Assembly: GCA_050251575.1 (NCBI GenBank)
Contig: JBFWMP010000053.1
Span: 1 to 15,954 of the forward strand
DNA: 15,954 nucleotides
Direction of reading: 5' to 3'
Source of the DNA: X23 sp050251575
GTDB taxonomy: Bacteria; Bacillota; Clostridia; SK-Y3
Under the pieces are notes generated by a model. It had not been told where the DNA came from. It saw nothing but the letters and a program-made list of their open reading frames with translations, and made no database searches. Position 1 is the stretch's first letter. Every line of letters begins with the position of its first letter. Both the position numbers and the translations under genes were made by a program. Shown piece after piece: positions 8,096 to 14,384 of this stretch.

Positions 8096-9280
8096 TTATT
8101 TTTTCTCTAGCCCTTCAATCATTTGATTTAACTTTGTACGATAATAGATAAATGTCTCCCAAGATACTTCCGGATTGACTATATGATCCATACAAGGAAT
8201 ATAGCCTCCTCTCTTGAGAAGCGGTAATACTTTTTCATTTAACTCTTTATCAATTTCTTCCTTATCTCCACGGCTTATAAGTATCTTATCAAGCCCCCCC
8301 ATGATCTGAAGGGTTGGAAAGTCTTTTGCTATTTTAGCTATATTCATACCAGCTTGTACCTCAAAGGGTAAAAGTCCCGTAATCCCACATTCCATAAATA
8401 AGGGAATAAGCTCAGTGCATTCACCATCAGTATCTACAAATATTGTATTAATTCCGTGAGATTTCAAGTAATTTATAAGTTTCTTATAGTAAGGTGTCAT
8501 AAATTCCCTAAAAGTTGCTGGTGAAATCAAGGAACCTTTATTATATGACATATCTTCCCAAAAGAATGCTAAATCTGCATCGGTCTGTGGTAAAATTTTA
8601 TCCCACAGTGTAATCCAAAACTCAGTGAGAAAACTTAATATATCTTTTATCAGTTCAGGATCATCATAGTAACCAGTAAGAAGATTCTCATACCCCATAA
8701 GTTCTCTCAAAGATCCAAATAATCCTACCGGCTTTGCACCTAAGGCAAGAGGATAATCACGATTTCGCAATTCTTCTGCAATGCTAGTCCAATCTTCCGG
8801 AAATCTTCCAGGAGTATCAGGATTAAACCGTTCTTTAAGCTTTTCAAAGTCTTCCCTGTTAGATATTGGCCAACTTACATACTGTGGTATCGAACTTGAA
8901 TACTTGGAAATTCTTTTTGTTATTCCTTCTTCATCAATTAAAAGGATAGTTGAATCAGTCTCTTCAAGTATAGTGCGCTCAAACCAAGGAAATATCCAAT
9001 GATCAACCGGAATCCTCCGAATTCCCTTATCTAAATTAAAATGCGTATGTACATCTTTATCGGCTATATTTGAATAGATATTGGGAGATGGAAGTGCTTC
9101 ACCAGCACAATTTGTAGCATTTAAAGAAAGAATCTTTTCTGCGCTCATATCACTAACTGTAGGCAGTCCCTCCTTATACCATCTTGCTAGGGTTTCCGTC
9201 CAATACCCCATCTCCCATTTTAGAGTTTTTACACCTGGCTCAAAATTCATGATCTTATTAAAGCACTCTCTATCATTCAT
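8096..9280 (-). CDS. UroD/MtaA-like (uroporphyrinogen decarboxylase-family) protein, probable corrinoid or methyl-transfer enzyme
   Basis: The 394-aa protein has the UroD-type TIM-barrel pattern. It is probably not the haem enzyme. It is longer than HemE, lacks its N-terminal arginine-rich substrate motif, and no haem genes lie nearby. Many clostridial members of this family, such as MtaA and MtbA, move methyl groups between corrinoid proteins and thiols. Visible landmarks are GAKPVGLFGSLRELMGYENL (181-200), WEDMSYNKGSLISP (241-254), INTIFVDTDGE (277-287), GGLDK (328-332) and GGYIPCMDHIVNPEVSWETF (358-377). The acidic DTDGE strand and the C-x-D-H motif sit where metal or substrate ligands lie in the family. 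The classical MtaA H-x-C zinc motif is not obvious, so a methyltransferase role is an inference. A GGAGGAG site precedes the ATG at 9280. It lies 182 bp after tctC, with a stem-loop in between. Partner corrinoid and methyltransferase subunits are not in the window. Confidence 0.8.
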   Translation of the reverse strand: MNDRECFNKIMNFEPGVKTLKWEMGYWTETLARWYKEGLPTVSDMSAEKILSLNATNCAGEALPSPNIYSNIADKDVHTHFNLDKGIRRIPVDHWIFPWFERTILEETDSTILLIDEEGITKRISKYSSSIPQYVSWPISNREDFEKLKERFNPDTPGRFPEDWTSIAEELRNRDYPLALGAKPVGLFGSLRELMGYENLLTGYYDDPELIKDILSFLTEFWITLWDKILPQTDADLAFFWEDMSYNKGSLISPATFREFMTPYYKKLINYLKSHGINTIFVDTDGECTELIPLFMECGITGLLPFEVQAGMNIAKIAKDFPTLQIMGGLDKILISRGDKEEIDKELNEKVLPLLKRGGYIPCMDHIVNPEVSWETFIYYRTKLNQMIEGLEKK

Positions 9281-9399
9281 AATATTACTCCTCCTAATGT
9301 TTTTGTGCTGTACATTAAAGTAAACTTTCTGGAAAATTTAAGACATTTAGAAATTGGTATTGTGAAGAAAGGCTCAAGGCTTGCCTCTGAGATAATTTG

Positions 9400-9437
9400 A
9401 TTTCAAGCGTAATAATTTATATTATCACGCTTGAAAT
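9400..9437 (-). terminator. Long stem-loop after the tctC-like gene (no U-tract)
   Basis: The arms 9400-9416 and 9421-9437 form a 17-bp stem with a 4-nt loop. The only imperfection is an A-C pair on the plus strand, which becomes a G-U pair in minus-strand RNA. That supports a role in the minus-strand transcript. It begins 26 bp after the tctC-like stop codon. The stem is followed by CAAATTATC, not a U-tract. Confidence 0.55.
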
Positions 9438-9462
9438 ATTTAGTATCTAAGTTCAGTTCTTA

Positions 9463-10590
9463 TTAAGGCTTTGGTATATTGAATTTTTCTGGTGAAATTT
9501 TTGCTAATCCTTGATCATATAAACTCCATGATACAGCAGAATCAGCTTGCTTCATCAAGTCTTCAGTTTCTTCTCCATGCAGTCCAAGAATACTAAAACC
9601 TGTACTTTTTGCTACCTCAGCTACTGCCTCACACTTAATTGCTTTATCGAAAGCCTCATGATATGCTTTCCTTATATTTTCAGGTGTATCTTTGGGTAGT
9701 GCAATTCCTACCCATTGTTTAAGAATCGAAAGCTTATCAAACTCAGGATATAATTCAGAAACTGATGGAACCTTACCATAACCTTTTACTTCTGCTCCTT
9801 CTCTTTCAGTCATCGCAATAGGGCGTAATTTACCAGCAAGAATGTATTCGGTCTGCTCTGCTAAAGCCGTTGATACCACATCAACCTCACCATTCAAAGC
9901 TGCTACTATCGAAGGATGGCTACCTGCATATGGTATAATATTAAATTTCACATCTGCAACTCCCTCAAACTGACCAAGCTTTAGCGTCCATACACTGCCG
10001 GGTGTAGAGCCAGCTGCATTTAATGTTTGCTTTTTAGCTGCTTCAACGATATCTTGAATGGTCTTATAGGGAGATGATTCAGGAACAGATATAACTGCAG
10101 GGCTTCCGAATACCATCATTGGATCCCAAACTGTTGAAGGTTTATCAAAAGCTCCTAATACTGCTACACTATGAAGGATTTCATTACCTCCTAATATTGT
10201 ATATCCATCACGTGCTGAGTTCCATACTTGACTGGTTGCAATTCCACCGGAACCTCCACCTTGGTTTACAACGTTAAAAGCTACTCCAAATTCTTCTTGA
10301 AGCCCTTTAGCTATTGCACGATTAGAAAGATCAGTTCCTCCTCCGGCAGAACCCATACATACAATTGTAACAGCTCTAGTAGGTTTCCAGCCTTCCTCTT
10401 TCGCTTCTTCTTTCGCTTCTTCTTTTGCCGGTTGGGCTGGTACTTCTGCTTTCTGGTTTGTACTTTCCGCTGGCTTAGGTTCTTCTTTAACGGGAATGTT
10501 CTGCTGGCTAGAACATCCAAAAACCGAAATCATCAATCCCACCATAATAACCATACTAAGCACTACTTTTAACCTAGATTTCCTAAACAT
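9463..10590 (-). CDS. TctC/Bug-family tripartite tricarboxylate-type solute-binding lipoprotein
   Basis: Extracytoplasmic binding proteins of this family catch small carboxylates or aromatic acids for TctA/TctB-type permeases or for sensing. The 375-aa precursor has a lysine-rich N-terminus, a hydrophobic stretch and lipobox VFGC, giving lipidated cysteine 26. A flexible linker follows with KEEAKEEAKEE at 56-66. The mature fold begins WKPTRAVTIVCMGSAGGGTD, where the family usually has a strand and glycine-rich ligand loop. NQGGGSGGIATSQV, AGSTPGSVW and the NGEVDVVSTALAEQ segment are further family landmarks. A strong GAGGAGG site precedes the ATG at 10590. No tctA or tctB gene lies in the window, so it looks orphaned or serves a distant permease. 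A short SD-preceded ORF and several dyads occupy the leader. Ligand unknown. Confidence 0.88.
   Translation of the reverse strand: MFRKSRLKVVLSMVIMVGLMISVFGCSSQQNIPVKEEPKPAESTNQKAEVPAQPAKEEAKEEAKEEGWKPTRAVTIVCMGSAGGGTDLSNRAIAKGLQEEFGVAFNVVNQGGGSGGIATSQVWNSARDGYTILGGNEILHSVAVLGAFDKPSTVWDPMMVFGSPAVISVPESSPYKTIQDIVEAAKKQTLNAAGSTPGSVWTLKLGQFEGVADVKFNIIPYAGSHPSIVAALNGEVDVVSTALAEQTEYILAGKLRPIAMTEREGAEVKGYGKVPSVSELYPEFDKLSILKQWVGIALPKDTPENIRKAYHEAFDKAIKCEAVAEVAKSTGFSILGLHGEETEDLMKQADSAVSWSLYDQGLAKISPEKFNIPKP
10399..10422 (-). repeat. 12-bp tandem repeat encoding the KEEA linker
   Basis: The unit TTTCGCTTCTTC (plus strand) occurs twice in tandem, with a partial third copy after it. It encodes KEEA repeats between the lipid anchor and the binding domain of the TctC-like lipoprotein. 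The 12-bp period keeps frame, so unit gain or loss would change only linker length. Confidence 0.7.
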
Positions 10591-10639
10591 GTTTTTTCCT
10601 CCTCGATTAATAGTTTTTTGATTGGCTTTTAGCTACATC

Positions 10640-10675
10640 TTAAGAAGAGAGTTGCAAAGTATTTTTTCTGTGCAT
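10640..10675 (-). CDS. Possible 11-residue leader peptide upstream of tctC
   Basis: A short ORF encoding MHRKNTLQLSS lies 49 bp before the TctC-like start. It is preceded by GGAGGTGATAG, one of the best ribosome binding sites in the window, six bases from its ATG. A perfect -10-like TATAAT (10703-10708) sits just upstream. A site this strong before a tiny ORF is unlikely to be chance in a leader, so translation here may govern the downstream gene. It has no run of one amino acid like classic attenuator peptides. It could also be the relic of a displaced start. The evidence is position and SD strength only. Confidence 0.4.
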   Translation of the reverse strand: MHRKNTLQLSS

Positions 10676-10689
10676 CTATCACCTCCTAA

Positions 10690-10710
10690 TATAATAAGCT
10701 TTATTATATA
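10690..10710. repeat. AT-rich inverted repeat at the tctC leader promoter
   Basis: Two 9-bp arms, ATATAATAA and TTATTATAT, flank a GCT centre. The dyad contains the TATAAT (10703-10708, minus strand) and directly precedes the strong SD of the short leader ORF. It could be an operator or a 5' end hairpin. Confidence 0.4.
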
Positions 10711-10778
10711 GAAAAATATTTTTAAATATTTTTAGGTATAAAGAGTACATAATTTTGCAACTGTTTTTAAATCTTCTT

Positions 10779-10798
10779 TATAAGAGCTAGCACTTATA
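10779..10798. repeat. 20-bp near-palindrome upstream of tctC
   Basis: The sequence reads TATAAG-A-GCTAGC-A-CTTATA and is a perfect dyad apart from one A/A position on each side. A second dyad, TCTGAAAATTCAGA, lies nearby at 10807-10820. Both are in the 204-bp gap between the Gfo/Idh gene and the leader ORF. They are candidate operator sites, with no known regulator matched. Confidence 0.35.
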
Positions 10799-10879
10799 GT
10801 GAATGGTCTGAAAATTCAGAAATTGATGTTATACATTTTTAGCCGGTATAAAACCTAATTCTCCAAAGAACATTACCAC

Positions 10880-11938
10880 CTATTCTATTGCTATAGACTT
10901 ACCTGTCTTTGCACTTTCTTCTATCGCCATAGCAATCTTAAGTGATTGAATACCATCTTCAACTCCAGGATTAGGTTTCTTATTATTTAAAATTGAGCTT
11001 GCGAAAGCCTGTATCGCTTGAAAATATCCATTTAAATGAAAACTTTGCATTTCTATGTAGCTAATATCACTGTAGTTTGGTTCCAAATATTCCGCTGGTG
11101 AGGGAATTTCTTTTCTGTTTTGGGTTGTCATCCCTGCTTCAATAGATAAAGGAGGTTTTTGCCATAATGATTGACGGCAACTGTCAACCCAATATATGTT
11201 TTGATCTCCTCTTGCTTCAACATATTCCATTCCCTTTGCTGACCAAAGCCCAAGTGAACTGAGTATATAAACTCCTATACATCCGTTTTCAAACATAATA
11301 TTTGCAGTAATAGAAGCTTGACCAGGCTCTTTTTCATACATATAAGAAGACACTTCTTTTACTTCACCAATCAAAAATCGAGATAAATCAAACATATGAA
11401 TTGCTCCAACTCTCAATAAGTCTGTTGTTCTTGGTCGATAGCCTCCTGCAAATTTTGCATAGAAAAGTGATGGGGCTCCAAAAACAGATGAAGATATAGC
11501 TTCCTTCATATTCTGGTAATAAGGACTAAATCTCTTATTGAATCCTATTCCATAATAAACATTATTCTTTTTTGCTATATCTAATATTTTGTATGCTTCA
11601 TCTAATTCAACTGCGAGTGGCTTTTCTGAATAAACATGCATTCCTGCTTCTAAACATTTGGTAATAAGTTTAGATTGAAGTGCTGGAAAGGTTACTACTA
11701 CAGCCGCATCTGCCGTAACCTTACTTAACATATCATCAATATCTGTATAGTATTCACTTAGTCCAAATCGTCGAGCAGTAAAAATAGCACGTTCTTCATC
11801 CTTATCACAACACGCAACTACTTTAATTTCTTTCATCAATCCTAGAGCTGTGTGAAGAACCGCGGTAGCATGTCTTCCACATCCTACTAGTACTAAACGT
11901 AAATATTCGGTGTTTCTTTTACCTACTAAAAACCCCAT
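10880..11938 (-). CDS. Gfo/Idh/MocA-family NAD(P)-dependent oxidoreductase
   Basis: This family oxidises or reduces sugars, inositols and related polyols with NAD(P). The 352-aa length is standard. Residues 13-125 form a Rossmann domain, with GCGRHA (19-24) in place of the usual GxGxxA and a DKDEER stretch after the second strand. The SEKPLA motif at 104-109 contains the invariant lysine of the family. GFNKRFSP (132-139) and GAIHMFDLSRFL (178-189) bring in the conserved histidine and aspartate that normally work in catalysis. The C-terminal half is the alpha/beta dimerisation domain. AAGGAGG precedes the ATG at 11938. It lies between the two-domain unknown gene and tctC, all on the minus strand, which suggests catabolism of an imported hydroxylated compound. 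The substrate cannot be named. Confidence 0.9.
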   Translation of the reverse strand: MGFLVGKRNTEYLRLVLVGCGRHATAVLHTALGLMKEIKVVACCDKDEERAIFTARRFGLSEYYTDIDDMLSKVTADAAVVVTFPALQSKLITKCLEAGMHVYSEKPLAVELDEAYKILDIAKKNNVYYGIGFNKRFSPYYQNMKEAISSSVFGAPSLFYAKFAGGYRPRTTDLLRVGAIHMFDLSRFLIGEVKEVSSYMYEKEPGQASITANIMFENGCIGVYILSSLGLWSAKGMEYVEARGDQNIYWVDSCRQSLWQKPPLSIEAGMTTQNRKEIPSPAEYLEPNYSDISYIEMQSFHLNGYFQAIQAFASSILNNKKPNPGVEDGIQSLKIAMAIEESAKTGKSIAIE

Positions 11939-12117
11939 GCTTTACTTCCTCCTTGTGCCATAACATTAATCAAAAGAATCTAACTAGAGTTGTGTCCCAA
12001 ACTGTAATTAAATGTAATTGGCGTGCGCCTAATAATCACGCAGATATGTGGTGTGAGTATCGAAAACATTTTTGATAAGCTTAGAATAGCTAAATAAAAT
12101 TATATATGTTAATACCC

Positions 12118-12987
12118 TTAATTATTAAACGACGCAATAACTTGATCAATTTCTTCTTGTGTCAATTCATAGAAATCACCTTCTTCAATAACCTTGTTAT
12201 ACATATGGTAATACCAAATATCAAATCCCGGAGTATCAAATATCCACCCCTCTTGTGCAGGTCTAACAGTAACATCCGGATTGAACTTCCAGCAGATATC
12301 AAACATCTTTTCAGGATATCCTAATAAATATACAATTTTACCTGTATATGTTCCATTTACATCGTATACACATGGAACAACTTTTTCTACTGTCCAGCCT
12401 ATCTTAGCAAGTGCTTCACTTGCATAGAGTTCCATAATCTTAGGATCAAAACTTATTTCCACATTAGAATGTGCATGAGTAACCTCTGGATTTACAGTAA
12501 ATGCAAGGGTTTCTTTCCAATGCTTTGAAAGAAAATAATCCCGAATCTCTTTCGCTTCACGAGGCCCTACTGTCTTAAACGTAAACTGACTCATAAATTC
12601 ATCCTGGTATTTCTTGCCCCAAGACAAAAGATTATGTCCATGCTCTGCTTCCTTAATATCTGCAGGCATTGAAGCTAATACTACATCAGCATTGAAACGG
12701 AAAAACCAGTCAAAATGTTGCTGACCAAATGGATGAATTCCATGAAGTCCTCCTACTTTTACTTTCGGTGATTGAGGATCGATTATCCTATCAAGCGGCA
12801 TCCCTTTTGCTTTAAAATATGCGTGCATTATTGGATGAAGGGATTTTGGATGAACAGAACTATCAAAATATACATGAGCATGATAGACTTCCTCATCTTC
12901 ATGAGTAAGATGATCATTCATAAATGAAGTCCACTGTTCCCCGTTAAAATAATCAATGATTCCTTGTACATAATCTTTTTTTGTCAT
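12118..12987 (-). CDS. Two-domain protein resembling the DOPA 4,5-dioxygenase family
   Basis: I do not recognise a close named homologue. The 289-aa protein carries an internal duplication. Half 1 has YHAHVYFD (35-42), FDWFFRFNADV (92-102) and EHGHNLLSWG (115-124). Half 2 has THAHSNVEISFD (170-181), FDICWKFNPDV (229-239) and GFDIWYYH (254-261). The order and spacing agree: 56 and 58 residues from HAH to FD, then 24 and 24. YHAHVYFD and the H-x-H-x(4)-W-G ending resemble the small DOPA 4,5-dioxygenase family, whose members are single domains of about 110 aa. Half 2 keeps HAH but has P253 and F255 where half 1 has H116 and H118, so it may have lost its metal site. No signal peptide is visible. 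AAAGGAGG precedes the ATG. A close paralogue lies at the right edge. A dioxygenase reaction would be odd in a presumed anaerobe, so a different reaction is likely. Confidence 0.55.
   Translation of the reverse strand: MTKKDYVQGIIDYFNGEQWTSFMNDHLTHEDEEVYHAHVYFDSSVHPKSLHPIMHAYFKAKGMPLDRIIDPQSPKVKVGGLHGIHPFGQQHFDWFFRFNADVVLASMPADIKEAEHGHNLLSWGKKYQDEFMSQFTFKTVGPREAKEIRDYFLSKHWKETLAFTVNPEVTHAHSNVEISFDPKIMELYASEALAKIGWTVEKVVPCVYDVNGTYTGKIVYLLGYPEKMFDICWKFNPDVTVRPAQEGWIFDTPGFDIWYYHMYNKVIEEGDFYELTQEEIDQVIASFNN
12124..12228. repeat. Direct repeat copy A (3' end of the two-domain gene)
   Basis: This 105-bp stretch matches 15850-15954 with 9 differences (about 91% identity), in the same orientation. 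It is the shared 3' coding end of two paralogous genes. The true repeat very likely extends beyond the window on the right-hand side. Similarity also continues weakly past the stop codons. Confidence 0.9.
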
Positions 12988-13014
12988 TTTTACACGACCT
13001 CCTTTTATTTAATC

Positions 13015-13032
13015 ACTATCATTTATGATAGT
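13015..13032. promoter_or_regulatory. 18-bp dyad, candidate GntR operator
   Basis: ACTATCATTTATGATAGT has perfect 8-bp arms around a TT centre. It lies 28 bp upstream of the ATG at 12987 and just before its Shine-Dalgarno, where a bound dimer could block transcription. Size and symmetry fit a GntR/FCD dimer, and a gene for such a regulator lies divergently upstream. No second copy was found in this window. Confidence 0.45.
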
Positions 13033-13201
13033 AATCTTGTCATATAATTATCTCTTTACATAATATTTGAATAAGTTCTACTTTTCTTACTGATAAATTT
13101 TAATATGCACTGAAAATATAATAGCATCAATTTATATAGAACCTGCAATTTATATCTGCCTTGCCAAATTCTTTTAACGGTTTTCGACCATTAAATAAAA
13201 C

Positions 13202-13242
13202 TACATACACATATGCATATGTGTATGTATATGTGTATGTAT
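13202..13242. repeat. 28-bp perfect palindrome overlapping a 12-bp tandem repeat
   Basis: Positions 13202-13229 are a perfect 28-bp palindrome centred on CATATGCATATG. Its right side is also the first unit of a 12-bp tandem repeat, ATGTGTATGTAT, at 13219-13230 and 13231-13242. Such alternating purine-pyrimidine DNA can extrude cruciforms or vary by slippage. Confidence 0.75.
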
Positions 13243-13404
13243 ATTTATATATGTATGTACGTATTCTATATTTATTCTTGAAATCTTTATACTTCTAGAA
13301 ATAATTGGTCTTCCAATAAACTTAACTTTGAGACCTTAATACATATTCATAATCTCCCAGGCTACATTTACTAATATATAATATATAACAAAAAGATTCC
13401 TGGC

Positions 13405-13454
13405 ATATAAACGAAGTTATATACATATATGTATATATATAACTTCGTTTATAT
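13405..13454. repeat. 19-bp-arm inverted repeat upstream of the GntR gene
   Basis: The arm ATATAAACGAAGTTATATA (13405-13423) is repeated exactly in inverted form at 13436-13454 around a 12-nt centre, CATATATGTATA. It ends 65 bp before the GntR start codon. It may be an autoregulatory operator or an mRNA hairpin. The arms contain ACGAAGTTAT, also found in loxP, but the arm order is opposite and the rest differs. Confidence 0.65.
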
Positions 13455-13519
13455 TTATTATCAAAGCCCTTGTTTAGCTTAGTTTTTTTGTATCTATAGA
13501 ACAATTGAGGTGTAAAATT

Positions 13520-14170
13520 ATGAAGAACAAAGATTCAACTAGTACTAATAAAGCTTATCAGTACATTCGGAAAGCGATCGCAAATCGTGATTTAAGAATG
13601 GGTGACCCGGTTTTCGAGGTTACGATTGCAAAAAAATTAAACATAAGCCGCACACCTGTTCGTGATGCTATTAATTACTTAAAAGTCGAAGGTCTAATAG
13701 AAAAGATTCCCGGAAAAGGTAACTTTGTAAAAACTTTATCTAAAGAAGAGATACGTCAGACTTATGAACTACTTGAAGGGTTAGAAGCAATGGTCTCTTA
13801 TTTAGCTGCACACCATGCTAATCAAAATGATCTGAAAAAATTAGAAAAGCATATTGAGATCTTAAAGTGTGCTATTAATGAGGATGATATTGATAGTTGG
13901 CAAATGGCGGACGAAGCATTTCATAATACATTATGTACTCTTTGTAATAATAAGTACATAGTTGAACAGCTTGTTCGTTTAAGTCCATTACTGCACCATA
14001 TCAGGTTAATTATTACTCGCAATTTTGTTAATAAAGCTGAATCTACCCGTGAACACATTCTCCTATATGAGGCTATTAAAAATAAGGATGCAAACCTCGC
14101 TTTACAAATTACGCATCGACACTTGCAACGGGTTCGAGAAGAAAGTCTACAATTCATTATAATTTTATAG
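13520..14170 (+). CDS. GntR-family transcriptional regulator, FadR/FCD subfamily
   Basis: This is a DNA-binding regulator that normally senses a small acid or sugar acid and controls adjacent catabolic genes. The 216-aa protein has an N-terminal winged helix (about 10-72), with the core FEVTIAKKLNISRTPVRDAI (32-51) and the wing LIEKIPGKGNFV. An all-helical FCD ligand domain follows, with the metal-binding pattern D131, H135 (DEAFH), H179 (STREH) and H201 (HRHL) all present, so it probably binds a metal-chelated carboxylate. I start at ATG 13520, seven bases after GAGGTG. A TTG at 13505 would overlap that site. It is the only plus-strand gene. It is divergent to the two-domain gene and convergent with the MFS gene, and is a natural candidate to control the surrounding locus. 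Confidence 0.92.
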   Translation: MKNKDSTSTNKAYQYIRKAIANRDLRMGDPVFEVTIAKKLNISRTPVRDAINYLKVEGLIEKIPGKGNFVKTLSKEEIRQTYELLEGLEAMVSYLAAHHANQNDLKKLEKHIEILKCAINEDDIDSWQMADEAFHNTLCTLCNNKYIVEQLVRLSPLLHHIRLIITRNFVNKAESTREHILLYEAIKNKDANLALQITHRHLQRVREESLQFIIIL

Positions 14171-14333
14171 CTTCCTAGGCAATAGATTATTTTTGCTAAT
14201 CTTACAGCTTTTTCATTGCAAATAAAAATTTGTATAAAATCTGTGCTTTAATTTATACATAATTTCCTACACTCTCATATTTTAAACGTAAACCGATTAA
14301 TAAAGAAAATCGTATATTTATGTGTTTTAATGC

Positions 14334-14377
14334 ATATGATAAAGATCGAAACACCTTTTTTTCGATCTTTATCATAT
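14334..14377. terminator. Perfect 18-bp stem-loop between convergent GntR and MFS genes
   Basis: The arms 14334-14351 (ATATGATAAAGATCGAAA) and 14360-14377 pair exactly around an 8-nt loop. It lies eight bp from the end of the MFS gene and could serve both converging transcripts as a bidirectional 3' element. A weaker inverted repeat, TGTATAAA/TTTATACA (14231-14238 and 14252-14259), is closer to the GntR stop. Neither has a clear U-tract. Confidence 0.55.
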
Positions 14378-14384
14378 CTCTCCA

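Larger units (their letters stand above)
12988..13519. promoter_or_regulatory. Divergent palindrome-rich regulatory region between the two-domain gene and the GntR gene
   Basis: This 532-bp gap holds no convincing gene. From left to right it has the AAAGGAGG site of the minus-strand gene, an 18-bp dyad (13015-13032), an AT-rich stretch, a 28-bp perfect palindrome with tandem repeats (13202-13242), a 19-bp-arm inverted repeat (13405-13454), and the GAGGTG site of the GntR gene. Promoters for the two divergent genes must lie here, but I find no strong -35/-10 pair on either strand. A 60-codon frame on the minus strand at 13322-13504 is not credible as a gene. Confidence 0.6.

Noticed and set aside
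8096..9280. Annotation as haem-biosynthetic HemE
   Set aside because: Length, missing HemE N-terminal motif and the lack of haem genes nearby argue for the wider UroD/MtaA superfamily.
10228..10572. Frames of 69-114 codons overlapping the tctC-like gene
   Set aside because: Shadows of the KEEA-repeat and signal peptide region; biased composition comes from the real reading frame.
10826..10870. 14-codon frame (MFFGELGFIPAKNV) just after the Gfo/Idh gene
   Set aside because: The AGGTGG site is only about two bases from its ATG and part of the preceding stop region; no supporting context.
13405..13454. Possible loxP-like recombination site
   Set aside because: The arms share ACGAAGTTAT with loxP, but the arms point the opposite way, the centre is 12 nt and no Cre-like recombinase is present.
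13202..13454. CRISPR array or origin of replication
   Set aside because: No regularly spaced identical repeats with unique spacers, no cas genes, no DnaA-box cluster; these are isolated palindromes.
13322..13504. Minus-strand 60-codon reading frame in the divergent region
   Set aside because: It overlaps the 19-bp-arm inverted repeat, has no clear ribosome binding site and a low-complexity Y/I/K-rich product; more likely chance.
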